Assembly (NCBI RefSeq): GCF_020880695.1
Contig: NZ_JAJIWO010000003.1
Coordinates: 310,001-374,000, forward strand
DNA length: 64,000 nucleotides
Direction: 5' to 3'
DNA from: Mucilaginibacter sp. UR6-11
GTDB lineage: Bacteria > Bacteroidota > Bacteroidia > Sphingobacteriales > Sphingobacteriaceae
The notes beneath the pieces are model-generated. The model saw only the letters and a list, made by a program, of their open reading frames with translations, was not told the origin of the DNA and did no database searches. Within the stretch, counting starts at the first letter, position 1. The number at the start of each line of letters is the position of its first letter. The translations under genes were made by a program, and so were the position numbers. This document shows positions 9,800-19,352 of this stretch, in pieces.

Positions 9800-12190
9800 A
9801 TGCTTAAAAGCCCTGTCCTTAAAAAAACAGCCTGCTACCATTGCGGTGATGATTGCTTAACCACCGACTACCAAATCGAAGACAAAACCTTTTGCTGCCA
9901 TGGCTGCAAAAGCGTATATGAAATATTATCGGCCGATAACCTTTGCAGTTATTACAGCTATAACGAGCATCCCGGTGCAACACGCGGGCGTACAGACAAG
10001 CGTTTTGATTATTTAAGCGACCCGACTATTGCTGCCGAACTGATAGATTACCAGGACAGGCACATATCTATTGTCACCTTTTATATTCCGCATATTCATT
10101 GCAGTTCATGCCTTTGGCTATTAGAAAAGCTGAACAAAATTAATCCGGCTGTTCAATATTGCCGGGTTGACTTTTTAAAGAAACAACTCAATATCCGCTA
10201 TGATCATGAGCGGATGAATCTGCAGCAATTAGTTGAGCTTTTAGACAGCATTGGTTACGAGCCGGTGATAAGCCTGCATGATGTGATCAAAAAACAAAAC
10301 ACCGCCGATAAAGATAACCTGGTATCAAAAATTGCGGTTGCGGGCTTTTGTTTCGGCAATGTAATGCTGCTAAGCTTCCCCGAATATTTTGGGTTATCAG
10401 GACTTGAACAAACATTCAGGCATTTTTTTGGCTGGCTAAACATTTTATTTTCATTGCCGATAGTACTGTATAGCGGCACCGGGTATTTTGTTTCGGCCTG
10501 GCAAAACCTAAAGAACAAGGTGTTAAATATTGATTTCCCTTTGGCGCTTGGCATTGCTGTTTTATTTGGCCGTACTGTAATTGAGATCCTCACCCATAGC
10601 GGGGCAGGCTTTGCCGACACGCTGTGTGGTTTAGTATTCTTTTTACTGGTGGGTAAATTTGTTCAGCGTAAAACATACCACCATATATCTTTTGAGCGCG
10701 ACTACAGGTCCTTCTTCCCGGTAGCGGTACATGTGATTGAAAACGGCAGAGAAAAACCGCTTCCGCTTTCCGCTTTAAATATCGGCAACCGCATGGTTAT
10801 CAGAAACAATGAGATCATACCCGCCGACGCCATCCTGTTAAAAGGTGAAGCATTGATTGATTTTAGCTTTGTTACCGGCGAGGCCATTCCGGTTAACAAA
10901 ACCCTTGGCGAAATTATTTATGCCGGGGGCAGGCAAACCGGCGAGGCGATAGAATTAGAAGTAGTAAAGCCGGTTTCGCAAAGTTACCTTACCCAGTTAT
11001 GGAACAATGAGGCCTTTGCCCGCACCCGGGATAAACGCATGCAAACCTTTAACGAAAGAGTGAGCAAATACTTCACTATCGTGTTGCTGTCAATAGCGTT
11101 TGCTACCCTGATTTTTTGGCTGCCAACCGATGCAAAAAGAGGGCTGGCTGCCTTTACCGCCGTTTTGATAGTTGCCTGCCCCTGCGCGCTGGCCTTAAGC
11201 ACACCGTTTACCATGTCGGCAGCGCTAAGCATTTTTGACCGCAACCATTTCTATCTGAAAAACACGGCCGTGGTTGAACAACTGGCCGCTATTGATACCA
11301 TTGTGATGGATAAAACAGGAACAATAACCCTGGGCGCAGCGGATAACATTAAACTGGAGGCAGACCTGACGGACTACCAAAAACAACTGGTTTATACCCT
11401 TTGCAGTAATTCAAACCACCCGCTAAGCCGGATGATTTGCCAGTATATAAGCAACCCGGCCAAATTGCAAATATGGGGATACCGGGAAATTGCCGCTAAC
11501 GGCTTAACAGCGATTGTTGATAACCATGGTGTAAAAATAGGTAATGCACAATTTGTGCTTGATTGCACGGAACAACCATCAACCAAAACCAAAGTACACC
11601 TGGTTATCGACGAGAAATATCTGGGTTATTTTTCTTTTTCACATCAGTACCGCGAAGGCATGAGCGATGTAACTGCGCTTGCTGATAACTATGATCTGTA
11701 TTTACTGTCAGGCGACCTGGATCATGAACGCCGGGAGCTTGAGAGGTTTTTCCCGAAAGCAAACAGCATGTATTTTAACCAGTCGCCCCAAAGCAAACTT
11801 GACTTTATACAAGCCCTCCAACAAGCGGGTAATACGGTGATGATGATTGGTGACGGGTTAAACGATGCGGGGGCTTTAAAGCAAAGCGACCTGGGTATTG
11901 CGATAACCGATAATGTAAATAATTTTTCGCCCGGCAGTGATGCCATACTTGACGGGCGATCATTTGATAAACTGCCGGCTTTTTTGCGTTTTTCAAAAGA
12001 CACGGTTGCTATTATACATTGTTCGTTTTTGATATCCCTTACCTATAACCTGGCCGGTTTAAGTTATGCGGTAACTGGTAATTTATCGCCATTAACTGCT
12101 GCGGTATTAATGCCGTTGAGTACGGTAACCATTATATCTTTTACCAGCCTGGCAACCCGGTTCACCGCAAAAAGAAGAAAATTAATATGA
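9800..12190 (+). CDS. ccoI: CcoI copper-translocating P-type ATPase
   Basis: A 796-residue P1B-type ATPase that exports Cu for loading of the cbb3 oxidase CuB centre. The N-terminus is a cysteine-rich metal-binding segment (CYHCGDDC, CCHGC, residues 12-36), as in CcoI/FixI. An HMA domain follows with CSSC at 101-104. Eight membrane helices carry the CPC metal site at 460-462. The phosphorylated Asp is in DKTGT at 504-508 and the hinge GDGLNDA is near 684. All key catalytic residues are present. The stop overlaps the ccoS start (ATGA), so it is the first gene of the oxidase operon. No FNR/CRP-type operator was recognised in the 187 nt upstream. Confidence 0.95.
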   Translation: MLKSPVLKKTACYHCGDDCLTTDYQIEDKTFCCHGCKSVYEILSADNLCSYYSYNEHPGATRGRTDKRFDYLSDPTIAAELIDYQDRHISIVTFYIPHIHCSSCLWLLEKLNKINPAVQYCRVDFLKKQLNIRYDHERMNLQQLVELLDSIGYEPVISLHDVIKKQNTADKDNLVSKIAVAGFCFGNVMLLSFPEYFGLSGLEQTFRHFFGWLNILFSLPIVLYSGTGYFVSAWQNLKNKVLNIDFPLALGIAVLFGRTVIEILTHSGAGFADTLCGLVFFLLVGKFVQRKTYHHISFERDYRSFFPVAVHVIENGREKPLPLSALNIGNRMVIRNNEIIPADAILLKGEALIDFSFVTGEAIPVNKTLGEIIYAGGRQTGEAIELEVVKPVSQSYLTQLWNNEAFARTRDKRMQTFNERVSKYFTIVLLSIAFATLIFWLPTDAKRGLAAFTAVLIVACPCALALSTPFTMSAALSIFDRNHFYLKNTAVVEQLAAIDTIVMDKTGTITLGAADNIKLEADLTDYQKQLVYTLCSNSNHPLSRMICQYISNPAKLQIWGYREIAANGLTAIVDNHGVKIGNAQFVLDCTEQPSTKTKVHLVIDEKYLGYFSFSHQYREGMSDVTALADNYDLYLLSGDLDHERRELERFFPKANSMYFNQSPQSKLDFIQALQQAGNTVMMIGDGLNDAGALKQSDLGIAITDNVNNFSPGSDAILDGRSFDKLPAFLRFSKDTVAIIHCSFLISLTYNLAGLSYAVTGNLSPLTAAVLMPLSTVTIISFTSLATRFTAKRRKLI

Positions 12191-12366
12191 CCATACTCTA
12201 TTTCCTTATCGGATGCAGCGTTTTACTGGCGCTTGGGTTTCTGGGCGCTTTTTTTTGGGCACAGGGCAACGGCCAAAATGATGACCTGTTTACACCATCA
12301 ATGCGCATGTTAATTGAAGACGACGAAGAAAAGCCGGATGGAACAGAGCCGCCGGATGAAAAATGA
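12187..12366 (+). CDS. ccoS: CcoS cbb3 oxidase assembly protein
   Basis: A 59-residue protein easily missed because of its size. It begins MTILYFLIGCSVLLALGF, a single membrane helix, followed by WAQGNGQNDDLFTPSMRML, which is the CcoS pattern of a helix plus a short Gln/Asp segment. It ends in an acidic tail. CcoS is needed for copper and heme cofactor insertion into cbb3 oxidase. Its ATG overlaps the ccoI stop by four bases, indicating translational coupling. It lies 82 nt before ccoN. Confidence 0.93.
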   Translation: MTILYFLIGCSVLLALGFLGAFFWAQGNGQNDDLFTPSMRMLIEDDEEKPDGTEPPDEK

Positions 12367-12448
12367 CACCAATCACTTTTTTGTCTAACTATCATCACGC
12401 TGTCATCCTGTCAACAGCAATAATTTTACCGTCATAAAATCACTCTAT

Positions 12449-14575
12449 ATGCAGCCAGAAAAATTTTACTATGACAACAAGATCGTCCGCAACTTTGGTA
12501 TAGCAACCGTAATTTGGGGCATTATTGGGATGACGGTAGGCTTAATTGCAGCCATACAATTATTCCATCCCGGTGCCAATATGAATAACCAGTACACCAC
12601 CTTTGGCCGGATCCGCCCGTTGCATACCAACGCGGTAATTTTCGCTTTTGTGGGCAATGCCATTTTTATGGGCGTTTACTATTCATTACAGCGCTTACTT
12701 AAGGCCCGCATGTTTAGCGATGCGCTAAGTAAAATACATTTCTGGGGCTGGCAGCTCATTATCGTATCTGCGGTAATAACGTTGCCATTGGGGCTCACCA
12801 CATCTCATGAATATGCCGAGTTGGAGTGGCCTATTGATATTGCTATCACTATCATATGGGTGGTGTTCGGCATTAATATGTTCGGCACCATATTTAAACG
12901 CCGCGAACGCCATTTGTATGTTGCCATTTGGTTTTACATAGCCACGTTTGTAACCATCGCGGTATTGCACATCGTTAACTCATTTGAGCTGCCGGTGTCG
13001 GCCTTTAAAAGCTATATGGTTTACGCCGGGGTACAGGATGCCCTGGTACAATGGTGGTACGGGCACAACGCAGTAGCTTTCTTTTTAACCACCCCTTATT
13101 TAGGCATGATGTACTACTTCCTGCCTAAAATGGCTAACAGGCCCGTTTACTCTTACAAACTAAGTATCCTCCATTTTTGGGCGCTGATATTTATCTATAT
13201 CTGGGCCGGCCCTCACCATTTATTATATACCACGTTGCCTGGTTGGGCGCAATCATTAGGGGTTGCCTTTTCAATCATGCTGATAGCACCAAGCTGGGGC
13301 GGCATGATTAACGGCTTGCTAACGCTGCGTGGCGCCTGGGATAAAGTGCGGGATGATGTGATCCTGAAATTTATGGTCGTTGCATTAACCGCGTATGGTA
13401 TGGCAACTTTCGAGGGGCCAATGCTATCCCTAAAACAGGTAAACAGTATTGCCCACTTTAGCGACTGGATCATTGCCCACGTACATGTTGGTGCACTGGG
13501 CTGGAACGGCTTTTTAACTTTCGGTATACTGTATTGGCTGATACCGCGCATCTACAAAACCGAGCTGTTCTCAAAAAAACTGGCGTCTTTCCACTTTTGG
13601 ATAGGTACACTGGGTATTATTTTTTACGCGGTGCCCATGTACTGGGCCGGCTTTACCCAAAGCTTAATGCTTAAAGAGTTTACACCCGAAGGGATGTTGA
13701 AATATCCAAACTTCCTGGAGACTACTTTACAGATATTGCCAATGCACATTATGCGGTCTGTAGGTGGCGCCATGTATTTGCTGGGCGTAATTGTAATGGC
13801 TTATAACCTTACTAAAACGGCATTGCAGGGCAACCTGCTTGCGGACGAACCGGCGCAGGCTATGCCGCTTGAACCGCTGCATGCCGTTGCCAGGGAAGCA
13901 TCATGGCATCGGAGGCTTGAGCGTAAACCTATCCAGTTAATGATAGCGGCACTGGTGGTGATATTAATAGGAACTTTTATAGAATTAATGCCAACCTTAA
14001 CCATATCATCAAACATACCTACCATAGCAAGTGTAAAACCTTATACGTCGTTAGAATTGCAAGGCCGTGATTTGTATATCCGCGAAGGCTGCTCAAACTG
14101 CCACTCGCAAACCGTACGGCCATTTCGATCAGAAACCGAGCGATACGGCGAGTACAGCAAAGCCGGCGAGTTTGTGTATGACCACCCTTTTTTATGGGGA
14201 TCAAAACGTACGGGACCAGATCTGGCCCGCGAGGGAAGCAAATACGGCAACGCCTGGCACTATAACCACTTGATGGACCCGCGGCTGATGTCGCCGGGAA
14301 GCATTATGCCTGGCTATGATTGGCTGCTGACCCAACCGCTTGATACCACAACCACAAAAGCCAAGATCAACGCCATGCGCACCTTAGGAGTTCCGTATCC
14401 GGTTGGGTATGAAAACCAGGCAAATGCCGATTTAGATAAACAGGCAAAGGCCATCGCTGCCGATCTGGCAAAGGATCATATCAAGGTTAAAAGTAATAAA
14501 GAGGTTATCGCCATTATCGCTTATCTGCAAAGATTAGGCATGGATATCAAAGCCAATAAAACCGCTAATAAATAA
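12449..14575 (+). CDS. ccoNO: Fused CcoN-CcoO, cbb3 cytochrome c oxidase subunits I and II
   Basis: A 708-residue fusion. Residues 1 to about 480 are the 12-helix heme-copper catalytic subunit CcoN, with the histidine-rich helices expected for heme b, heme b3 and CuB (RPLHTNAVIFAF, WYGHNAVAFFLTTP, GPHHLLY, HVHVGALGWNGF). From about 490 a membrane anchor leads into the monoheme CcoO domain with C548-xx-C551-H552 and an axial-Met candidate in PGSIMPGYDWL. Separate proteins in Proteobacteria, the two are fused in many Bacteroidota. It couples oxygen reduction to proton pumping in the inner membrane, with high oxygen affinity in the family. Confidence 0.96.
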   Translation: MQPEKFYYDNKIVRNFGIATVIWGIIGMTVGLIAAIQLFHPGANMNNQYTTFGRIRPLHTNAVIFAFVGNAIFMGVYYSLQRLLKARMFSDALSKIHFWGWQLIIVSAVITLPLGLTTSHEYAELEWPIDIAITIIWVVFGINMFGTIFKRRERHLYVAIWFYIATFVTIAVLHIVNSFELPVSAFKSYMVYAGVQDALVQWWYGHNAVAFFLTTPYLGMMYYFLPKMANRPVYSYKLSILHFWALIFIYIWAGPHHLLYTTLPGWAQSLGVAFSIMLIAPSWGGMINGLLTLRGAWDKVRDDVILKFMVVALTAYGMATFEGPMLSLKQVNSIAHFSDWIIAHVHVGALGWNGFLTFGILYWLIPRIYKTELFSKKLASFHFWIGTLGIIFYAVPMYWAGFTQSLMLKEFTPEGMLKYPNFLETTLQILPMHIMRSVGGAMYLLGVIVMAYNLTKTALQGNLLADEPAQAMPLEPLHAVAREASWHRRLERKPIQLMIAALVVILIGTFIELMPTLTISSNIPTIASVKPYTSLELQGRDLYIREGCSNCHSQTVRPFRSETERYGEYSKAGEFVYDHPFLWGSKRTGPDLAREGSKYGNAWHYNHLMDPRLMSPGSIMPGYDWLLTQPLDTTTTKAKINAMRTLGVPYPVGYENQANADLDKQAKAIAADLAKDHIKVKSNKEVIAIIAYLQRLGMDIKANKTANK

Positions 14576-14579
14576 GATC

Positions 14580-14762
14580 ATGTTTAAACAATTCACAGAA
14601 AACATTTCGGGACATCAGGCATACCTGCTTTTTTCGCTGGCTATATTCCTGGTATTTTTCATCGTGGTTTCGATAGTCCTTTTTCGTATCCGGAAACCAC
14701 ATGTAGACCATATGAGTCAGCTGCCTTTAAGTGACAACCAAATTGATTCAACTAATTCCTGA
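14580..14762 (+). CDS. ccoQ: CcoQ-like cbb3 oxidase subunit
   Basis: A 60-residue single-helix membrane protein starting four nt after ccoNO. The helix spans about residues 15-37 (LLFSLAIFLVFFIVVSIVLF) and is followed by a basic-then-polar cytoplasmic tail. Its place between ccoO and ccoP and its size match CcoQ/FixQ, which stabilises the CcoNOP core. Sequence conservation in this family is weak, so context carries the assignment. Its stop lies four bases before the ccoP start. Confidence 0.85.
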   Translation: MFKQFTENISGHQAYLLFSLAIFLVFFIVVSIVLFRIRKPHVDHMSQLPLSDNQIDSTNS

Positions 14763-14766
14763 TAAA

Positions 14767-15660
14767 ATGAAATACGACAGGGTAATTATACCGATTGCAT
14801 TACTGCTATTTATAAATATGCCGGCCCGGGCCGCAGACGATAATCTTATCCCTGGCGATTTAATGAATTATATAGGCTTTGGGGCCGTTGTATTTGCGCT
14901 TTTGCTAATCATTATTGTATTGCTGGTATTGTTAAAAACCACCCTGATACTAACCCGCATCATCTTAAAATCAGAAGGATATACCGAGCAGGAAATAGCA
15001 GCTGAAATAAAGCCCCAGAAAGCGGTAAAAAAAGCTAAAGGCGACGTTTGGATTAAACTCATGTCGTTGCGCCCTTTATCCGAAGAAAAAGATCTGATCA
15101 TAGAGCATGCCTATGACGGCATCCAGGAACTGGATAACCCTACCCCGGCTTGGTTCATGTACCTTTTTTACGGAACCATATTTTTTGCCATAGGTTATTT
15201 ACTTAACTACCATGTTTTCCATACCGGCCAATTACAGTATGAAGAGTATCAAACAGAGATTAGCCAGGCTGATATCGCCAAAAAAGCATTTTTAAGTAAA
15301 AGCGCCAACCGCGTTGATGAAACTACGGTTAAACTGGTAACTGATCCGGCCGTACTATCATCAGGTAAAGCAATCTTTAAGCAGAATTGCGCAGCCTGCC
15401 ACGGCGAGAACGCGCAAGGGGTTGTGGGACCTAATTTAACCGACGACTACTGGTTACACGGTGGCAAAATAACCGACCTGTTTAAAACCATTAAATATGG
15501 TGTGCTGAATAAAGGTATGCCAACCTGGGAAAAACAGCTATCGCCAAAACAAATAGCTGATGTTGCCAACTACGTAAAATCATTACACGGTACCAATCCT
15601 GCAAATCCTAAAGAAGCGCAGGGAACCAAAGAGACAGATGATAAACTAGCTTCAAAATAA
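14767..15660 (+). CDS. ccoP: CcoP cbb3 oxidase subunit III, monoheme
   Basis: A 297-residue subunit that feeds electrons to CcoO. It begins with a signal-like helix ending PARAA, then a membrane helix (YIGFGAVVFALLLIIIVLLVLL), a cytosolic stretch, and a second helix after NPTPAWFMYLFYG, the conserved FixP motif. The single heme site is C208-xx-C211-H212, with a Met ligand candidate in KGMPTWEKQ. Proteobacterial CcoP has two hemes; the one-heme form is usual in Bacteroidota. The frame is open to 14731 inside ccoQ, but the Met at 14767 gives a sound signal peptide and no overlap. Confidence 0.94.
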   Translation: MKYDRVIIPIALLLFINMPARAADDNLIPGDLMNYIGFGAVVFALLLIIIVLLVLLKTTLILTRIILKSEGYTEQEIAAEIKPQKAVKKAKGDVWIKLMSLRPLSEEKDLIIEHAYDGIQELDNPTPAWFMYLFYGTIFFAIGYLLNYHVFHTGQLQYEEYQTEISQADIAKKAFLSKSANRVDETTVKLVTDPAVLSSGKAIFKQNCAACHGENAQGVVGPNLTDDYWLHGGKITDLFKTIKYGVLNKGMPTWEKQLSPKQIADVANYVKSLHGTNPANPKEAQGTKETDDKLASK

Positions 15661-15667
15661 CATAACG

Positions 15668-17041
15668 ATGGACGGATTAGTTGCAGGAAATGGATCAGGA
15701 GAGAGGAAATGGCAATATCCACTCCTTCGTAAAGGTAAATATTATCGCTGGCGCAGCTGGCTAAGTTATTTTTATTTGGTGTTTTTTTTTGCGGGACCGC
15801 TTCTACGGATAAACGGGCAGCCGTTTTTATTGCTTGATTTTATTAACCGGCATTTTGTAATACTCGGCCAGGTATTTTGGCCTCAGGATATTTTCCTGTT
15901 TATGCTGGCATCGTTGGTTTTCATTGTCTGTATTGTATTGTTTACCATTGCATTTGGCCGTATGTTTTGTGGTTGGATATGCCCGCAAACCATTTTTATG
16001 GAAATGGTTTTTCGTAAAATAGAGGAATGGATAGAGGGCGATGCCAACAAGCGCAAAAAGCTGGACGCCGGCCCGTGGACCAACGAAAAAATCATTAAAA
16101 AGTGGGTAAAGCACATTGTGTTTTTTATCGTGTCGTTTTTAATCGCCAATACTTTCCTGGCCTATATTATTGGCAGTGAAAGCCTGATCAGAATAATTAC
16201 CGAACCGGTTAGCCGGCATTGGGTTGGCTTTGCCAGTATCTGCGTGTTCACTACCGTATTTTACCTGGTTTACAGCCAGGTGCGTGAGTTGGTTTGTACC
16301 GTAATTTGCCCGTACGGAAGGCTGCAAAGTGTTTTAATTGATAAGGATACACTGGTAGTAGCCTATAATGATACCCGCGGAGAGCCACGCGGAAAATTAT
16401 CCAGAAACCCCTACCCATTTAATGTAAAAGGCGATTGCGTGGATTGCGGTTTATGTGTTGCCGTGTGCCCAACCGGGATAGATATCCGCAACGGGACACA
16501 GATCGAGTGCGTAAACTGCACCGCTTGTATTGATGTATGTGATGAAGTAATGGATAAGATCCACAGGCCGCGCAGTTTGATAGGCTACTACTCCGAAAAC
16601 ATGATCCACAACAACGAAAAGCCAACCTTTACCGGGCGTATGATGGGTTATGCAGCAGTAATTACCATATTAATTGGCGTTTTATGCTTTTTTATTTTCA
16701 GCCGCAAGGATATGGATATGACCATTATGCGTGGCGCGGGAATGTTATATCAGGAGCAAAAAGGCAACTACATCAGCAATGTTTATAATGCCGAGATCAT
16801 TAATAAAACCAACCAAACCAAAACGGTAATAATTAAGGCTGACGACCCGGCAATAAGCATTAAATATATACAGCCACCGGCCGTTATAAAAAAAGGTGAA
16901 GAGACCAAAGCTGTATTTTTTATCATCATACCTGCACGCAACCTGCACGCGCCCAAAACTGATGTAAGGCTGCAGCTGATTAGCGACAACAAAATTATAC
17001 AAACCGTAAGCACAACTTTTGTTGGGCCGGCAAACGATTAA
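15668..17041 (+). CDS. ccoG: CcoG (RdxA/FixG) cbb3 oxidase accessory iron-sulfur protein
   Basis: A 457-residue membrane protein with about five helices and two ferredoxin-type 4Fe-4S motifs: C257, C260, C263, C267 and C281, C284, C287, C291. It also has the FGRMFCGWICPQTIFMEMVF motif near residues 97-116 and a C-terminal Ig-like FixG domain. CcoG is a cupric reductase supplying Cu(I) for oxidase assembly in studied species. The gene starts eight nt after ccoP, in the same operon. Confidence 0.95.
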   Translation: MDGLVAGNGSGERKWQYPLLRKGKYYRWRSWLSYFYLVFFFAGPLLRINGQPFLLLDFINRHFVILGQVFWPQDIFLFMLASLVFIVCIVLFTIAFGRMFCGWICPQTIFMEMVFRKIEEWIEGDANKRKKLDAGPWTNEKIIKKWVKHIVFFIVSFLIANTFLAYIIGSESLIRIITEPVSRHWVGFASICVFTTVFYLVYSQVRELVCTVICPYGRLQSVLIDKDTLVVAYNDTRGEPRGKLSRNPYPFNVKGDCVDCGLCVAVCPTGIDIRNGTQIECVNCTACIDVCDEVMDKIHRPRSLIGYYSENMIHNNEKPTFTGRMMGYAAVITILIGVLCFFIFSRKDMDMTIMRGAGMLYQEQKGNYISNVYNAEIINKTNQTKTVIIKADDPAISIKYIQPPAVIKKGEETKAVFFIIIPARNLHAPKTDVRLQLISDNKIIQTVSTTFVGPAND

Positions 17042-17048
17042 TATTATT

Positions 17049-17471
17049 ATGAACTGGGGAAAAGGAATTATTGGCGGCATGATATTGTTTATGCTTTTTA
17101 TCATCAGCATGTGCATTTATATGTTTGCGCTGCCTGCTGACGATTATGACCATCAGTATTATGAAAAGGGGTTAGCTTTTAATAAAGACTATAACAAAGA
17201 GGTGCAGGTTATAAAAGACCATGCAGAGCCCAAAATAACCATACGTAACCAGGTGATGAGGCTGGCTTTCGCGCGCCCTGCGGTGGGCACTATTACCTGG
17301 CTGCGCCCGTCAAACCAATACCAGGACAGGATTTTTAAGATCGATACCCTTGCCGGCCCGTTAGTCTATTTACCACTTAATTCGATTGAAAAAGGCAAAT
17401 GGCAGTTGCTAATTGAATGGGAAAGTGACCGTAAGGCCTATCTGTTTCAAAAAGAAGTATTTATAAAATGA
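17049..17471 (+). CDS. ccoH: FixH/CcoH family oxidase assembly protein
   Basis: A 140-residue protein with one N-terminal membrane helix (GIIGGMILFMLFIISMCIYM) and a periplasmic beta-rich domain, matching FixH/CcoH, which helps assemble and stabilise the cbb3 oxidase. The PADDYDHQYYEKGLAFNKDYN segment is typical for Bacteroidota FixH. The frame is open to 17019 inside ccoG, but the Met at 17049, directly before NWGKG, is the better start. It overlaps the next gene by four bases. Confidence 0.88.
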   Translation: MNWGKGIIGGMILFMLFIISMCIYMFALPADDYDHQYYEKGLAFNKDYNKEVQVIKDHAEPKITIRNQVMRLAFARPAVGTITWLRPSNQYQDRIFKIDTLAGPLVYLPLNSIEKGKWQLLIEWESDRKAYLFQKEVFIK

Positions 17472-18157
17472 GCATTAACTGGATAGCTTTTTTTATCGGA
17501 TTGTTTGGCAGTGTGCATTGTATAGGCATGTGTGGCCCGCTGGCGTTTGCTGTACCAAGCCTCCACACGCGTTGGTGGCTAATAGTTGCAGATAAATTAC
17601 TTTATAACCTGGGCCGCATAATTACCTATTCTTTTTTAGGGCTGCTAATTGGTTTTGCCGGCAGGCAGTTATGGTTATCGGGTTTGCAACAGGGCGTAAG
17701 TTTGTTAACGGGGTTATTGGTAATTATGGCCGGCATAGCCAGATTGTTCCGGATACGTCTCGCCCGCAATAAAACGCTGTCGGTTTTATTGATCCCGGTA
17801 AACAAATCATTAAAATACGCTTTACAGCATAAGGCCGGTCATTTTATAGTTGGCCTGTTAAACGGTTTTTTACCCTGCGGATTTGTTTATCTTGCATTAG
17901 CCGGCGCGGTAAATACGGTGTCACCGTTAACAGCAGCGCGATTCATGTTTTTTTTTGGGTTGGGTACCTTTCCGCTGATGTTGCTGGCTACAATTAGCTC
18001 GGGCTTCATGGGCCCGGCGGTACGACGCAGAATTAACAGCGCTATGCCCTATTTAATGATATGCCTGGGTTTTTGGTTTGTTTTAAGAGGATTGAATTTA
18101 AATATCCCATATTTAAGCCCCGCTAAACAACAATCGGCAACAGCGATATGTAAATAG
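17468..18157 (+). CDS. TauE/SafE (UreH_2/DsbD-like) membrane protein of the cbb3 operon
   Basis: A 229-residue protein with about six helices. Conserved features are the first-helix FGSVHCIGMCGPLAFA segment and NGFLPCGFVYLALAGA near residues 134-149, the paired Cys/Pro motifs of the UreH_2 group related to DsbD and CcdA. It is often named sulfite exporter TauE/SafE in automatic annotation, but in cbb3 operons it more likely handles copper or thiol redox for oxidase assembly; this is inference from context. The ATGA overlap with ccoH ties it to the operon as its last gene. No clear terminator follows before the convergent dipeptidase. Confidence 0.85.
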   Translation: MSINWIAFFIGLFGSVHCIGMCGPLAFAVPSLHTRWWLIVADKLLYNLGRIITYSFLGLLIGFAGRQLWLSGLQQGVSLLTGLLVIMAGIARLFRIRLARNKTLSVLLIPVNKSLKYALQHKAGHFIVGLLNGFLPCGFVYLALAGAVNTVSPLTAARFMFFFGLGTFPLMLLATISSGFMGPAVRRRINSAMPYLMICLGFWFVLRGLNLNIPYLSPAKQQSATAICK

Positions 18158-18221
18158 GCCGTAGATAATGGCATCTCCTATACCGGCGTCATGACACCCA
18201 CTTTCACGGCAACCTGTAACT

Positions 18222-19292
18222 TTATCCCCACGCCTTCCTTAAAAAGCGCAACCAGTTACCATGCATAATATTTTCAATATCCGCACTGCTATAACCCCGT
18301 TTCGCTAACAGCCCGGTAACTTTTTGCAGGCCGGCTATGGTTTCCAGATCGTAAGGGCATTGTTCGCGGCCAAAGGCACCATCCAGGTCGCTGCCTATGC
18401 CTATATGCAGCGAATTACCGGCTAGCTGGCAAATATGGTCGATATGATCAATCATCACCTCAAGGCTACAGTTCATTGCCTCAGGTGTTGATTCACCCCT
18501 GATCCAGCCCGGCACCATCATCCAGGCATCCAACGCCGCGCCTATTACCGCGCCGCGGTTAATCAGCACTTTAATCTGCCCGTCGCTGTACTGGCGGTTA
18601 TGGTTTACCAGCGCGCGGCAATTGTTATGGCTTGCCCAAACATGGCCGTTAAAATGATCAAGGGCTTCCCAAAAACTATCCTCGCATAAATGGGTGGCAT
18701 CTAAAATTATATTCAGCCGCTCCATTTCTTTTAACAGTTCGTGGCCTTTCGTCCCCATAAAACCGGTAGCATCTGTACCCTGCGCATACCGGCCCGGGCC
18801 ATAATGTGCCGGCCCAACCGCCCGCAGTCCGTTGTTATAAGCACGCTCCAGGTGCCCAACGGTAACCAACGAGTCTGCCCCTTCCAGGCTCAGTATGTAG
18901 CCAACCGGTTTATGCATATTGTCATCATCACCGGCCCAAAGTTTAAGGTGCGCATCAAGCGCAGCCAGGTTGTTTATCTGCACCATTTCACCGGCTTCTT
19001 CCATAGCCTGGTACCAGGCCAGTTGTCCCTGGGTTTGGGCCCAGGCTTGTTGTGCCGAGTGCCAGCCGGGCAGGATATTATCCGGCGTTACAAACCGTGC
19101 AATTTGTGTTGCTACTACCAGGCCTATATTGCCTTTACGTAATTCAGGAAGAGACACCACGGCTTTTGCGCGGTCGGGTTTGTCCGTTAGTCCCGCTTCG
19201 CGCCGGTTAATCGCAACAAGGGGCTGCGTCAGATCGCGGTTCCACTCCAGCGCGTTCATACTCAAATCAAGGTGGGCGTCTATGATAAACAT
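18222..19292 (-). CDS. Membrane dipeptidase family (M19) peptidase
   Basis: A 356-residue zinc amidohydrolase-fold peptidase. The metal-binding HLD motif is at residues 7-9 (IDAHLDLSMN), with other typical segments ILDATHLCEDSFWEAL, ASHNNCRALVNHNRQYSD and GSDLDGAFG. M19 enzymes split dipeptides, including D-amino-acid dipeptides, at two zinc ions. No signal peptide is present, so it is probably cytoplasmic. It lies 60 nt downstream of the RidA gene on the same strand and converges with the oxidase operon. Confidence 0.92.
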   Translation of the reverse strand: MFIIDAHLDLSMNALEWNRDLTQPLVAINRREAGLTDKPDRAKAVVSLPELRKGNIGLVVATQIARFVTPDNILPGWHSAQQAWAQTQGQLAWYQAMEEAGEMVQINNLAALDAHLKLWAGDDDNMHKPVGYILSLEGADSLVTVGHLERAYNNGLRAVGPAHYGPGRYAQGTDATGFMGTKGHELLKEMERLNIILDATHLCEDSFWEALDHFNGHVWASHNNCRALVNHNRQYSDGQIKVLINRGAVIGAALDAWMMVPGWIRGESTPEAMNCSLEVMIDHIDHICQLAGNSLHIGIGSDLDGAFGREQCPYDLETIAGLQKVTGLLAKRGYSSADIENIMHGNWLRFLRKAWG

Positions 19293-19352
19293 GTTTTTAA
19301 ATATTGATCGTGCGGTTGCAGTTATGGTTAACCAATCTTCTTCAGTTCGCAG

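Noticed and set aside
12399..12418. GCTGT...ACAGC inverted pair between ccoS and ccoN as a possible FNR/CRP site
   Set aside because: The arms are only five bases, the spacing does not match FNR or CRP boxes, and no promoter box is placed properly beside it.
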